Source: Sphingobacterium athyrii (GTDB taxonomy: Bacteria; Bacteroidota; Bacteroidia; Sphingobacteriales; Sphingobacteriaceae). From it: a stretch of DNA of 64,000 nt. The first letter of the stretch is position 1; every line of letters begins with the position of its first letter. The stretch is from contig NZ_QCXX01000004.1 in NCBI RefSeq assembly GCF_003071065.1, positions 558,614 to 622,613 of the forward strand, in the 5' to 3' direction. The translations under genes and the position numbers were made by a program. A model generated the notes under the pieces. It saw only the letters and a program-made list of their open reading frames with translations, did no database searches and had not been told where the DNA came from. This document shows positions 45,872 through 54,728 of the stretch, piece after piece.

Positions 45872-46414
45872 ATGAAAAGTAGATTTAAAAAAATGTATGT
45901 GGCATGCGTGATCGGCTTCATGCTGGTTTCTTGCCAATTAAGCCAAGGGCAGGATAATGCACAAGCACAACGAGACAGATTATTTAAGGCCTACATGGAA
46001 GTTAAAAAGGATATTACGGATGAGAATTTCGCCGGTGCTAAGGAGAATGTCGTTCAGTTAGAAAAAGAAGTACAGAACTTTCGGCTAAAAGGTCTGCAGC
46101 TTGACGATATGATGCGCCTTAAGAAGGTCAGTCAGACCATGAAGGCAGACGCTGCCGGCTTAAAATCTGCGCAGGATATGAAGGCAATGAAGGTTTCATT
46201 CTCTGCAATTACGCAATCCCTATTTACCATTATGGAAACGATGAAATGTACAGATGAAGCCGTCTACTTACAATATTGTCCGATGGAAAAAGCTTATTGG
46301 TTGAGTTATGACAAAGAGATTGAAAATCCTTACGCAGCTTCCATGCGTAATTGTGGACAATTGGTTAAGGGTATGGCGACAGAAGATTATCCTGAGCCCG
46401 TAGCCTGTCATTAA
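45872..46414 (+). CDS. DUF3347-type small lipoprotein
   Basis: A 180-residue lipoprotein (lipobox LVSC, Cys21) of helical character. The C-terminal half carries YCPMEKAYWLSYDKEIENPY and a later NCGQLV, the cysteine/methionine signature of DUF3347, often found beside metal-handling proteins; metal binding is therefore plausible. It starts one base after the protease stop and is translated with it. It could serve the zinc protease as metal chaperone or inhibitor-like partner; this is inference. Confidence 0.8.
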   Translation: MKSRFKKMYVACVIGFMLVSCQLSQGQDNAQAQRDRLFKAYMEVKKDITDENFAGAKENVVQLEKEVQNFRLKGLQLDDMMRLKKVSQTMKADAAGLKSAQDMKAMKVSFSAITQSLFTIMETMKCTDEAVYLQYCPMEKAYWLSYDKEIENPYAASMRNCGQLVKGMATEDYPEPVACH

Positions 46415-46445
46415 GGATCTTCGAAGAAATTACAACAAATCAGGT

Positions 46446-46480
46446 AAGTTCAGGACACTTTAGTGTCCTGAACTTTTTAT
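46446..46480 (+). terminator. Terminator of the SusCD-protease operon
   Basis: AAGTTCAGGACACT (46446-46459) and AGTGTCCTGAACTT (46462-46475) are perfect 14-base inverted arms followed by T-rich sequence, 32 bases after the DUF3347 stop. It cleanly ends the cassette. Confidence 0.93.
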
Positions 46481-46511
46481 TTTAGGGGCTTGCAAACTCA
46501 ATGATAAACCT

Positions 46512-49373
46512 ATGCTTAAAATTCGAATAGCCTTCCTTACATTGCTGTGTGTTACGACCGTCCTAATGGCCTCAGCACAGACGCAGAAAGAAATACATTA
46601 TCTTTCGGGAACAGACAATATTCACACGGTCAATTGGGACTTCTGGGTCACAGGTGGACGTAAAGCAGGGAAATGGGATAAGATTGCAGTGCCGAGTCAT
46701 TGGGAACAGCAGGGATTTGGGGCTTACAATTATGGTCGGGACTATGTGACCTATGGAAAGAATTTTGTATTTCACGATGAGAAAGGTCTGTATCGGCATC
46801 AGTTTACTGTTCCAAAGCATTGGAAAGGGAAGAAAATAAGCTTGGTTTTTGAGGGGGCGATGACGGATACTGAAGTCAAGATCAACGGTCAGTTGGCCGG
46901 AGATATCCACCAAGGTGCTTTCTATCGGTTTAAGTACGATGTTACCGACAAGATCACCTTTGGCAAGACTAACATATTAGAAGCCACTGTATCGAAGATG
47001 TCTTCCGATAAATCCGTTAACAACGCGGAGCGTCTGGCGGATTATTGGATTTTAGGCGGTATTTATAGACCGGTGTACCTTGAGGCGACGCCACAGGAAC
47101 ATATCAGCTGGACGGCTATTGATGCAAAAGCAGACGGAACTTTTCGAAGCAATGTGCATTTGGAGGGCTTGTCTAAAGCAAATGATCTATTGGTAGAGAT
47201 CAAAGATTTAAAAGGGAATGTGATCTCAACTCAGAAATTTCCGATTACTTCGAAAGATTCAGTGAAATTGGTCGAAATGAAAGTAGAAAAACCGTTGTTA
47301 TGGACAGCGGAGACACCAAACCTATATCAAGTTACCTATACCCTAGTAAATGGCAAGAATAAAGGATATCAATATCAGGATCGTTTTGGTTTTAGGACGA
47401 TCGAAGTTCGCCAGGGAGATGGCATTTATGTCAATGGGGTAAAAGTGAAGATGAAAGGTGTGAATCGTCATGTATGGTGGCCCGAAACCGGACGTTCGGT
47501 GAACGCGCAATTGGATCTGAACGATGTGAAATTAATCAAGGAAATGAATATGAATGCGGTGCGCTGTTCGCATTATCCTCCAGATAGGTCGTTTTTGGCT
47601 TATTGCGATTCATTGGGCTTATATGTTTTGGATGAATTGGCCGGGTGGCAAAAGGCATACAGTACCGTTGTGGGTAAAAAGCTGGTGCAAGAAATGGTTA
47701 TCCGCGATGCCAATCATCCTTCCATTATACTTTGGAGCAACGGTAATGAAGGTGGACACAATAAAGAACTCGTAGACGAGTATAGGAAATATGATCTCTC
47801 CGCACGAACAGTGATCCATGCACACCATAGACCTGGGAATGCAATCAATGGAATCGACTGCAACCATTATGAAGACTTTTATTCGACCAAAAAAATTCTG
47901 GAGGGGCCGAACATTTATATGCCGACCGAATTTCTCCATGCGCAGGATGACGGTGGCGCAGCAGCAGGATTGGCGGATATATGGGAGTTGCACTGGAATG
48001 CCAAATTAGGTGCAGGCGGATTTATCTGGGACTTTGCGGATGAGGGTATCGTACGGACAGATTTCAATAATGTGATTGATGTCAACCGGGTAAATGCCCC
48101 GGACGGAATCCTTGGACCCCATCGTGAAAAAGAAGGAAGTTTCTATGCCATTCGAGAGATCTATGCACCTGTGCATATTAAAATGAAAAAATTACCTGCT
48201 GATTTCAATGGAACTATTCCGGTAGAAAATCGTTTCCACTTTACCGATCTAAAAGCGTGTCAATTTGAGGGTAAACTGATTACTTATCAGCAGCCCTATG
48301 CGGATGATTCGGGCATGGATTCGGTGCTAAACCTAAAAGTAAACAGTCCTGTAGTGGCTCCTACGCAAAAGGGAGCTTTGCAATTGAATTTGCCTGGTGA
48401 CTGGAAGCAGTATGATGCGCTGGTATTGACCGCGACTGATCCACAGGGTGCGGAAATTTATACCTGGACATGGCGGGTAAAATCCAATCAAACATTGACT
48501 ACTGAAATCCTACCTTTGAAATCTTCTGCGGATGTTGAAGCGAAAGAAGACAGTGTGAATTACATCCTTAAGGCAAATGGAATAACCGCTTTTGTTTCAA
48601 AAAAAACAGGATTATTGGTTGATCTAGCCAATGATTATAGCATGAAATTGGCTTTCAATAATGGTCCGGTGCTGATCGATGGTCAGTCAGAGCTGAAGAG
48701 CGCTAAACGTTGGCGAGAAGGGAAAAATGAGGTGGTCGAGTTTATGTTTGATGGTAATCTAAGCTTTATCCGTTGGACGATGCGTCCGGATGGTTGGTTG
48801 AAACTCGATTATGCCTACAAAATGAAAAAAGCAGTACCTTATGCGGGAGTAAGCTTCAACTTTCCTGAAAACTATATTATCGGAGCCAAATGGTTGGGAA
48901 ATGGCCCTTACCGCGTATGGAAGAATAGGTTGCAAGGAGTTACGCTAAATACATGGGAAAAAATGTACAACGATGGAAAGGCTGGTATTGGGCCATGGAC
49001 ATTTCCTGAATTTAAAGGCTACTTTTCGGATGTCAGTTGGGTACAATTCAATACCGTTCAAGGAAAGTTTTTGGTCGCAACAGATCAGGATGATCTATTT
49101 CTGCGGCTGTTTGAATTTTATGGCATTTCAGGTCCCAAAGGATATCCACAATTACCTACTGGAGATATTTCCTTTTTGGACGCCATTCCGCCTATTGGAA
49201 CAAAGTTGGCCCTGGGGATCAATGGTAATGCCGCAGTGAATGGACCTGCAGGAGAGCCGAATCAAATGGATAAAAAAATAGACCGGACACTCTATTTTTA
49301 CTTTGGTACACCGAAGGGAGAAAAAGAAAATACCCAATTCGTGATGCCTAAAGTAAATGTATTGACCGATTAA
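46512..49373 (+). CDS. GH2 family beta-glycosidase
   Basis: A 953-residue exported enzyme (signal ending VLMASAQ). The jelly roll (about 30-190), an Ig-like domain, and a TIM barrel with KMKGVNRHVWWPETGR are followed by an extra C-terminal beta-galactosidase-like region. The acid/base is Glu413 in WSNGNEGGH and the candidate nucleophile Glu473 in MPTEFLHAQDD, a variant context compared with LacZ. The activity may be beta-galactosidase, beta-glucuronidase or arabinopyranosidase. The gene stands alone between two terminators, so it has its own transcript. Confidence 0.88.
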   Translation: MLKIRIAFLTLLCVTTVLMASAQTQKEIHYLSGTDNIHTVNWDFWVTGGRKAGKWDKIAVPSHWEQQGFGAYNYGRDYVTYGKNFVFHDEKGLYRHQFTVPKHWKGKKISLVFEGAMTDTEVKINGQLAGDIHQGAFYRFKYDVTDKITFGKTNILEATVSKMSSDKSVNNAERLADYWILGGIYRPVYLEATPQEHISWTAIDAKADGTFRSNVHLEGLSKANDLLVEIKDLKGNVISTQKFPITSKDSVKLVEMKVEKPLLWTAETPNLYQVTYTLVNGKNKGYQYQDRFGFRTIEVRQGDGIYVNGVKVKMKGVNRHVWWPETGRSVNAQLDLNDVKLIKEMNMNAVRCSHYPPDRSFLAYCDSLGLYVLDELAGWQKAYSTVVGKKLVQEMVIRDANHPSIILWSNGNEGGHNKELVDEYRKYDLSARTVIHAHHRPGNAINGIDCNHYEDFYSTKKILEGPNIYMPTEFLHAQDDGGAAAGLADIWELHWNAKLGAGGFIWDFADEGIVRTDFNNVIDVNRVNAPDGILGPHREKEGSFYAIREIYAPVHIKMKKLPADFNGTIPVENRFHFTDLKACQFEGKLITYQQPYADDSGMDSVLNLKVNSPVVAPTQKGALQLNLPGDWKQYDALVLTATDPQGAEIYTWTWRVKSNQTLTTEILPLKSSADVEAKEDSVNYILKANGITAFVSKKTGLLVDLANDYSMKLAFNNGPVLIDGQSELKSAKRWREGKNEVVEFMFDGNLSFIRWTMRPDGWLKLDYAYKMKKAVPYAGVSFNFPENYIIGAKWLGNGPYRVWKNRLQGVTLNTWEKMYNDGKAGIGPWTFPEFKGYFSDVSWVQFNTVQGKFLVATDQDDLFLRLFEFYGISGPKGYPQLPTGDISFLDAIPPIGTKLALGINGNAAVNGPAGEPNQMDKKIDRTLYFYFGTPKGEKENTQFVMPKVNVLTD

Positions 49374-49381
49374 TGTACTGG

Positions 49382-49438
49382 TTCATACATAAAAAAGGGC
49401 TTTTCTATTTAATAGAAAAGCCCTTTTTTATGTATGAA
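49382..49438. terminator. Bidirectional terminator with 28-bp perfect arms
   Basis: The left arm 49382-49409 and right arm 49411-49438 are exact reverse complements with one base between. The core is AAAAAAGGGCTTTTCTATT and its inverse, giving a GC-containing stem flanked by A and T runs on both sides. It sits between the convergent GH2 (+) and GH28 (-) genes, so it can stop both. Confidence 0.93.
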
Positions 49439-49524
49439 GATTTATTGTATCAGGTTTATTGAATGATTTCATGGTGCGAATCTCTTTAATGAGGAGAGAT
49501 TGGAAACCAATTCAGTATGGTCTG

Positions 49525-50895
49525 TTATTCTTTGTAGGAGAAATCCTTAACATATTGATTTTGGACTGCAGTTGAGGTTATTTTTTTGAGTCGTACATCC
49601 TTCAATTGAACCGTCTGAATGGGAAGTTCCGAATTGCCGTTGATTTTTGAAATAAATTGACCCACCTCCGCTTGGATGTTCGAAAGATAGATATTCGATA
49701 TTGGCGTTAGTTTTTTTACTTTGGTTGGTACCAGGTTGCGCCATTGATAGAGCACATCTGTATCTATCCCAAGGATTCCCTCTTTTACATTTTGGGCTTT
49801 AATATTTGAAAAATAAATGTTTTTGACATAACCGCCCATACGTTCATTGGTTTTGATGAACAGTAAATGCATGAGTTTCTCATTAGGCAATACTGTACAA
49901 TTATTTACATAGATGTTTTCGATGCCACCCGATAGCTCACTCCCAACGGCAAGTAATTGGTGACCGTCACGGATTTCACAATTGCGGATGACGATATTTT
50001 TTGTTGGTGTTTTTAATCGCCAGCCTTCCGGATTCCGGCCCGATTTCAATGCAATAGCATCATCACCTTGGTCAAAAATACAATTCTCAATCAATACATT
50101 CTCACTCATTTCTGGGTCGATCCCATCATTGTTATGACCATGAGCATAGATGTCGATCCCACGTACAAGGACATCTTTCGTTAAGTAGAGGTGTAAGGTC
50201 CAAAAAGGACTGTTTCGGATTTTGATATCCTCTACCCGAACCTGTTGGCAACGGTTGAATTGAATAAATTGCGGTCTAAGGTTGGATGTATCATTGACCA
50301 TAAGGCGTTGTTCGACAGGTATCCCTTCTTGCGCCCAATTATAGAGATTTTTGATACTCTCCATATGTGGTTTCGGTCTTGGAAACCATTTCTCCCAAAC
50401 AGTAAGATCCGCTTTTATGGTTCCCTTGCCAGTAATGGCAACATTTGTCGCTTCGTAAGCATAGATCAGCGGGGAGTAATTATAGCATTCTAATCCTTCC
50501 CAACTACTGTGAACAGCAGGCAGATAGTCCTTCGGGTCTCCCGAAAATAATAACGTTGCTCCTGCACTGACATGTAAGTTGACATTACTTTTTAAGTGTA
50601 TAGCCTTAGTTATCCACTCACCTGGGGGAATAATGACATTCCCTCCAGCTCTTGTCGCCAGATCAATTGTTTGAGCTATTGCAGTGGCCGTACTTTCCTT
50701 ATCGCCTTGGCGTGCACCAAAATCGCGGATATCGTAGTTTTTACAATGCTCGAAATTGGGAACCTTAAACGTTGGGATTTCAAAAGGAGCCTGAATGTTG
50801 ATCTCTTCCTGTGCGAGCTTGCCTGTTTGCGCAAAGCTTAAGCCAACAAAGGATATTGATAATAAAATGATTGTAAAGATTGATTTATATGTCAT
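49525..50895 (-). CDS. GH28 polygalacturonase family protein
   Basis: A 456-residue exported protein (signal ending GLSFAQ), the only gene on the - strand. It is a right-handed beta-helix with catalytic blocks NNDGIDPE (Asp257/Asp260), GDDAIALKSG (Asp278/Asp279) and DGHQLLAVGSE (His312), then KTNERMGG. All three essential Asp and the His are in place. GH28 enzymes cut alpha-1,4-galacturonic acid linkages in homogalacturonan or the rhamnosyl-galacturonic bonds of rhamnogalacturonan. It is transcribed divergently from a second GH28 with a repeat-rich 565-base region between. Confidence 0.9.
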   Translation of the reverse strand: MTYKSIFTIILLSISFVGLSFAQTGKLAQEEINIQAPFEIPTFKVPNFEHCKNYDIRDFGARQGDKESTATAIAQTIDLATRAGGNVIIPPGEWITKAIHLKSNVNLHVSAGATLLFSGDPKDYLPAVHSSWEGLECYNYSPLIYAYEATNVAITGKGTIKADLTVWEKWFPRPKPHMESIKNLYNWAQEGIPVEQRLMVNDTSNLRPQFIQFNRCQQVRVEDIKIRNSPFWTLHLYLTKDVLVRGIDIYAHGHNNDGIDPEMSENVLIENCIFDQGDDAIALKSGRNPEGWRLKTPTKNIVIRNCEIRDGHQLLAVGSELSGGIENIYVNNCTVLPNEKLMHLLFIKTNERMGGYVKNIYFSNIKAQNVKEGILGIDTDVLYQWRNLVPTKVKKLTPISNIYLSNIQAEVGQFISKINGNSELPIQTVQLKDVRLKKITSTAVQNQYVKDFSYKE

Positions 50896-51460
50896 AATTG
50901 ATCAGTAATGTGTTCTGAAGGAGGTACTAGCGCTAATTGCTCCAAAGCAATAATTGTTAAAAATAAAGAACAATCATAGGAGAACCTAATTTTGCAAAGC
51001 AGGACAGTACAAGGTGGTTTGGAAACGCTTTCTTGCGGATAAGTTATGTACAAATTCCTACCAACTCCTGACTGCAAGCGAGTTGTTAAAACGACGTCAA
51101 CATGGTATCTAAACAATTAAAAGGTGGACTCAACGTGGACTCACTATGGACTCAAGGTGGTTACAGTCAGGAGTTGGTGATAAGTTAGTAGGGAGTTGGT
51201 GATAGGGATTCTATAACAAATATATTACGAAAAGCTTTGAAACCTTGCTATTAGGCTCACTGTCAGGAAAAATGAGCGCTTGCTGACTGTGTATCTAGTT
51301 TGTTCAGGATACTACAGGACAGCTCTTCTTAAAAATGTTGATACTTTTAGATTAGCTACTCATTAAGCATATTTTAATGCGCTAATCAATTTTTAAAAGC
51401 TTTTCAATACATGAATTTTAATTGTTGGGCTAGGGAAAACATGTTTATAAACTAAATATT
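50896..51460. promoter_or_regulatory. Divergent GH28 intergenic region with phased direct and inverted repeats
   Basis: This 565-base gap has no gene. TGGACTCA occurs at 51125, 51136 and 51147, exactly 11 bases apart. GGAGTTGGTGATA occurs at 51170 and 51192, 22 bases apart. CCAACTCCTGACTG (51061-51074) returns inverted as CAGTCAGGAGTTGG (51164-51177). CAAATATA at 51217-51224 is a -7 box match read on the - strand. The helical phasing suggests a protein-binding array controlling one or both polygalacturonase genes, but a degenerate repeat family is also possible. Confidence 0.5.
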
Positions 51461-52783
51461 ATGAAAAAATTCTTTCGATTTTTACAGTTACTAACATCAA
51501 TTGCGGTTTTGTCAAGTGCGCAGGCGCAGGATAAGTTCCCAGATGGAACAGCAATCTCAAAGTGGTTTGAGACGATAAAATCGACCAACATAGAAACGCT
51601 CGGAAAGAAATTTTTGATCACGGATTTTGGTGTAACGACAGATAGCACCGTTGTGCAAACGGCCAAAATCCAGCAAGCAATTGATAAAGCCTATGCCAGT
51701 GGTGGGGGAGTGGTCGTTGTACCTAAAGGTATCTATTTGAGTGGGTCATTATTTTTTAAACCAAAGACACATTTGTACTTGGAAGAGGGAGCTGTACTAA
51801 AGGGAAGTGATGATATCGCAGATTTTGCATTGGCTGAAACCCGTATGGAGGGGCAAACAGTAAAATACTTTATGGCGCTCGTCAATGCAGATCAGGTGGA
51901 TGGTTTTACAATTTCAGGCAAGGGTACACTCAATGGAAATGGGTTACGCTACTGGCGGTCTTTTTGGCTTAGACGGCAGTTTAACCCAAAATGTACAAAT
52001 ATGGACGAGATGCGCCCGCGTTTACTCTATGTATCCAATAGCAAAGATGTACAGATTTCGGGTATTCGCTTGATCAATTCACCTTTCTGGACCTCACATT
52101 ATTACAAATGTGAAAACCTCAAATTGATCGGTTTGCATATTTCAGCGCCAAAGGAGCCTGTTAAAGCGCCTAGTTCTGATGCGATTGATTTGGATGTCTG
52201 CCGTAACGTATTGATTAAGGATTGTTATCTTTCCGTCAACGACGACGCGATCGCATTGAAAGGTGGGAAAGGGCCCAAGTCTGATAAGGATCCTAACAAC
52301 GGCCCGAATTCAAATATCATTATTGAAAATTGTTTTTTTGGATTTTGTCATAGTGCACTGACGTGTGGAAGTGAATCAATTCATAGTTACAATGTGATTT
52401 TTAGAAACAACACGCTCGATAAAGCGCGTAAGCTGTTACAGCTTAAGATGCGCCCGGATACACCACAGGAATATGAAAATATTTTGATTGAAAATGTAAA
52501 AGGAAATGTCAATAGTATGTTGTTTATCAAACCTTGGACCCAATTTTTTGATTTAAAGGGCGAGAAAGATATCAAAATGTCCTATGCGAGAAATATTGTC
52601 TTGCGTAATATTGATCTGGATTGCGACATTGTTTTTGATGTGCTCAATTCGGAGCAATATGTACTGTCGGATTTTACATTTCAAAATATGCATGTCCGTG
52701 CGAGCAAAGATCCTATTATTCATAAGGAGTACATTAAAAATTTTATCCTAAACAATGTAACGGTTAATAATAAAAAGCAATAA
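51461..52783 (+). CDS. GH28 polygalacturonase family protein (second, divergent)
   Basis: A 440-residue exported protein (signal ending LSSAQAQ). It is a beta-helix with SSDAIDLD (Asp240/Asp243), NDDAIALKGG (Asp261/Asp262), CHSALTCGSE (His297) and LLQLKMRPD. In the first block the usual Asn is Ser, while catalytic Asp are kept. It differs strongly from the GH28 on the other strand, so the pair is not a recent duplication and probably splits endo and exo or homogalacturonan and rhamnogalacturonan roles. It leads a run of pectin genes to 59153. Confidence 0.9.
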   Translation: MKKFFRFLQLLTSIAVLSSAQAQDKFPDGTAISKWFETIKSTNIETLGKKFLITDFGVTTDSTVVQTAKIQQAIDKAYASGGGVVVVPKGIYLSGSLFFKPKTHLYLEEGAVLKGSDDIADFALAETRMEGQTVKYFMALVNADQVDGFTISGKGTLNGNGLRYWRSFWLRRQFNPKCTNMDEMRPRLLYVSNSKDVQISGIRLINSPFWTSHYYKCENLKLIGLHISAPKEPVKAPSSDAIDLDVCRNVLIKDCYLSVNDDAIALKGGKGPKSDKDPNNGPNSNIIIENCFFGFCHSALTCGSESIHSYNVIFRNNTLDKARKLLQLKMRPDTPQEYENILIENVKGNVNSMLFIKPWTQFFDLKGEKDIKMSYARNIVLRNIDLDCDIVFDVLNSEQYVLSDFTFQNMHVRASKDPIIHKEYIKNFILNNVTVNNKKQ

Positions 52784-52818
52784 TATGTACCAGCATATTG
52801 CTTTGATGTAGACCTTGA

Positions 52819-54669
52819 ATGATGAAAACAAAACTTATTCTTTTGACAGGAGCATTGATCGGTTCTCTTGCCGTTTCAGGCCAACGCAAAATGGAGTTTT
52901 TAGATCGCGGAATGGTCGGTGTAAAAACTACGGATAACGCCGTGTTTTTGAGTTGGCGTTTGCTGGGTACCGACGATTTTGACTCGGCCTTTGCTATTTA
53001 TCGGCAGGAAGGAAATGGTATACAGAAAAAATTGAATAACGCACCTTTAACAAAGGGTACCAATTTTTTGGACGATCATGTTGACCTGAGTAAAGATGTA
53101 ACCTACACCTTGGATATTGTGGCGGGAGGAAAAGAAAAGGAAGTTGCTAAACTTACTTTATCCAAAGATCAAAAAGTACAGCAATACCTGAATATTCCGT
53201 TACGCACCCCCAAAGGTTATACGCCAGGAGATGTTTCTGTAGGCGATTTGGATGGCGACGGGACGTATGAACTTATTGTTCATCAAACCGGTGTTGGACA
53301 TGACAATGCACACAATGGGATCACTTCAGAACCTATTTTTCAGGCGTATAAATTAGATGGTACCTTTCTATGGGAAATCAATTTGGGTAAAAATATCCGG
53401 GAAGGAGCACATTATACTCAATTTATGGTGTACGACCTCGATAGTGATGGCCGTGCAGAATTGGTTTGTAAAACTGCGGATGGTACTAAAGATGCACTGG
53501 GACATATTATTGGTGATCCAAAAGCCGATTGGCGTGATACCGTATCAAGTTCAAGAACTGTAGGCCGCATATTGAAAGGACCTGAATATCTAACCGTGTT
53601 TGATGGATTGACGGGCAAGGCGCTAAGTACCGTGGATTATCTACCTGAACGTGGGGATCTGCGTTCGTGGGGAGACACGAATGCCAATCGTAGCGATCGA
53701 TTTCTAGCTTGCGTAGCATATCTGGACGGCATACATCCGAGTGTCGTGATGACGCGGGGGTATTATGAACGAACGGCCTTGGCGGCATGGGACTTCAAAG
53801 ATAAAAAATTAGTGAGCCGCTGGGTATTCGACAGCAAGGTTCGTCAAGACCCTTATTCCGGTCAGGGGTATCACAACCTCACAGTTGCTGATGTAGATCA
53901 AGATGGTAAAGATGAGATTGTCTTTGGGTCGATGGTTATTGATGATAATGGAAAGGGACTGTACAGTACAGGATTGGGACATGGCGATGCATTGCATGTC
54001 AGTGACTTGGATCCTGAAAGGCCCGGACTGGAGATTTTTGGAATTCATGAACTGAAAGGGGGACGAAAGGGGACGGGGGTAGCCTTGTTGGATGCCAAAA
54101 CGGGAGCCATATTGTTTCAAAGTGCAAGAGACCAAGATATTCCTCGCGGTGTTGCTGCAAATATTGATCCCGATCGTAAAGGAGCGTATCTGTGGTGGCT
54201 GGGGTCTAAAGACAAGTATGATACCAAGGGAAATATTGTCGGGCGGGCTCCGAGATCGACCAATTTTTTGATCTGGTGGGATGCTGATTTAAGCCGTGAG
54301 CTTTTAAACAGCAACTATATTGAAAAATATCAAAATGGGAAAACGGAACGAATCTTTACAGCTATGGGAACATCGTCGATCAATGGCACTAAAAGCACAC
54401 CCAACCTGAGCGCCGATATCTTTGGCGACTGGCGTGAAGAATTGGTCTTACGTTCAGAAGATAACCAGAATCTCCGTATCTATACAACGACGATCCCAAC
54501 AGAGCAACGCGTATATACACTCATGCATGATCCACAATATCGCTTGAGTGTAACATGGCAGAATGTAGGCTATAATCAACCGCCACATACGGGCTATTAC
54601 CTTGGTGTAGGAATGGATCGTCCGGTTAAACCGAATATTCAGCTGGTCAAGTTCACCCACAAGAAATAG
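52819..54669 (+). CDS. PL11 rhamnogalacturonan lyase
   Basis: A 616-residue exported protein (signal ending GSLAVSGQ) of the YesW/YesX-type eight-bladed propeller lyases, which cut the rhamnose-galacturonate backbone of rhamnogalacturonan I by beta-elimination. EFLDRGMVGVKT opens the mature part. Calcium-loop repeats DLDGDGTYE (about 144), DLDSDGRAE (about 211) and DVDQDGKDE (about 366) are visible, and LRSWGDTNANRSDRFLA is a conserved segment. Full family length. The unsaturated products would go to the GH105 enzyme at 57999. Confidence 0.93.
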   Translation: MMKTKLILLTGALIGSLAVSGQRKMEFLDRGMVGVKTTDNAVFLSWRLLGTDDFDSAFAIYRQEGNGIQKKLNNAPLTKGTNFLDDHVDLSKDVTYTLDIVAGGKEKEVAKLTLSKDQKVQQYLNIPLRTPKGYTPGDVSVGDLDGDGTYELIVHQTGVGHDNAHNGITSEPIFQAYKLDGTFLWEINLGKNIREGAHYTQFMVYDLDSDGRAELVCKTADGTKDALGHIIGDPKADWRDTVSSSRTVGRILKGPEYLTVFDGLTGKALSTVDYLPERGDLRSWGDTNANRSDRFLACVAYLDGIHPSVVMTRGYYERTALAAWDFKDKKLVSRWVFDSKVRQDPYSGQGYHNLTVADVDQDGKDEIVFGSMVIDDNGKGLYSTGLGHGDALHVSDLDPERPGLEIFGIHELKGGRKGTGVALLDAKTGAILFQSARDQDIPRGVAANIDPDRKGAYLWWLGSKDKYDTKGNIVGRAPRSTNFLIWWDADLSRELLNSNYIEKYQNGKTERIFTAMGTSSINGTKSTPNLSADIFGDWREELVLRSEDNQNLRIYTTTIPTEQRVYTLMHDPQYRLSVTWQNVGYNQPPHTGYYLGVGMDRPVKPNIQLVKFTHKK

Positions 54670-54728
54670 AAGGGTTGGAAGTGCACGATTTAAATAGGTA
54701 GAGTAAAAAGAAATAGATAAGTTAGCAC

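Noticed and set aside
51061..51204. CRISPR array
   Set aside because: The repeats are 8 to 13 bases with 3- to 9-base gaps, far below CRISPR repeat and spacer sizes, and no cas gene is present.
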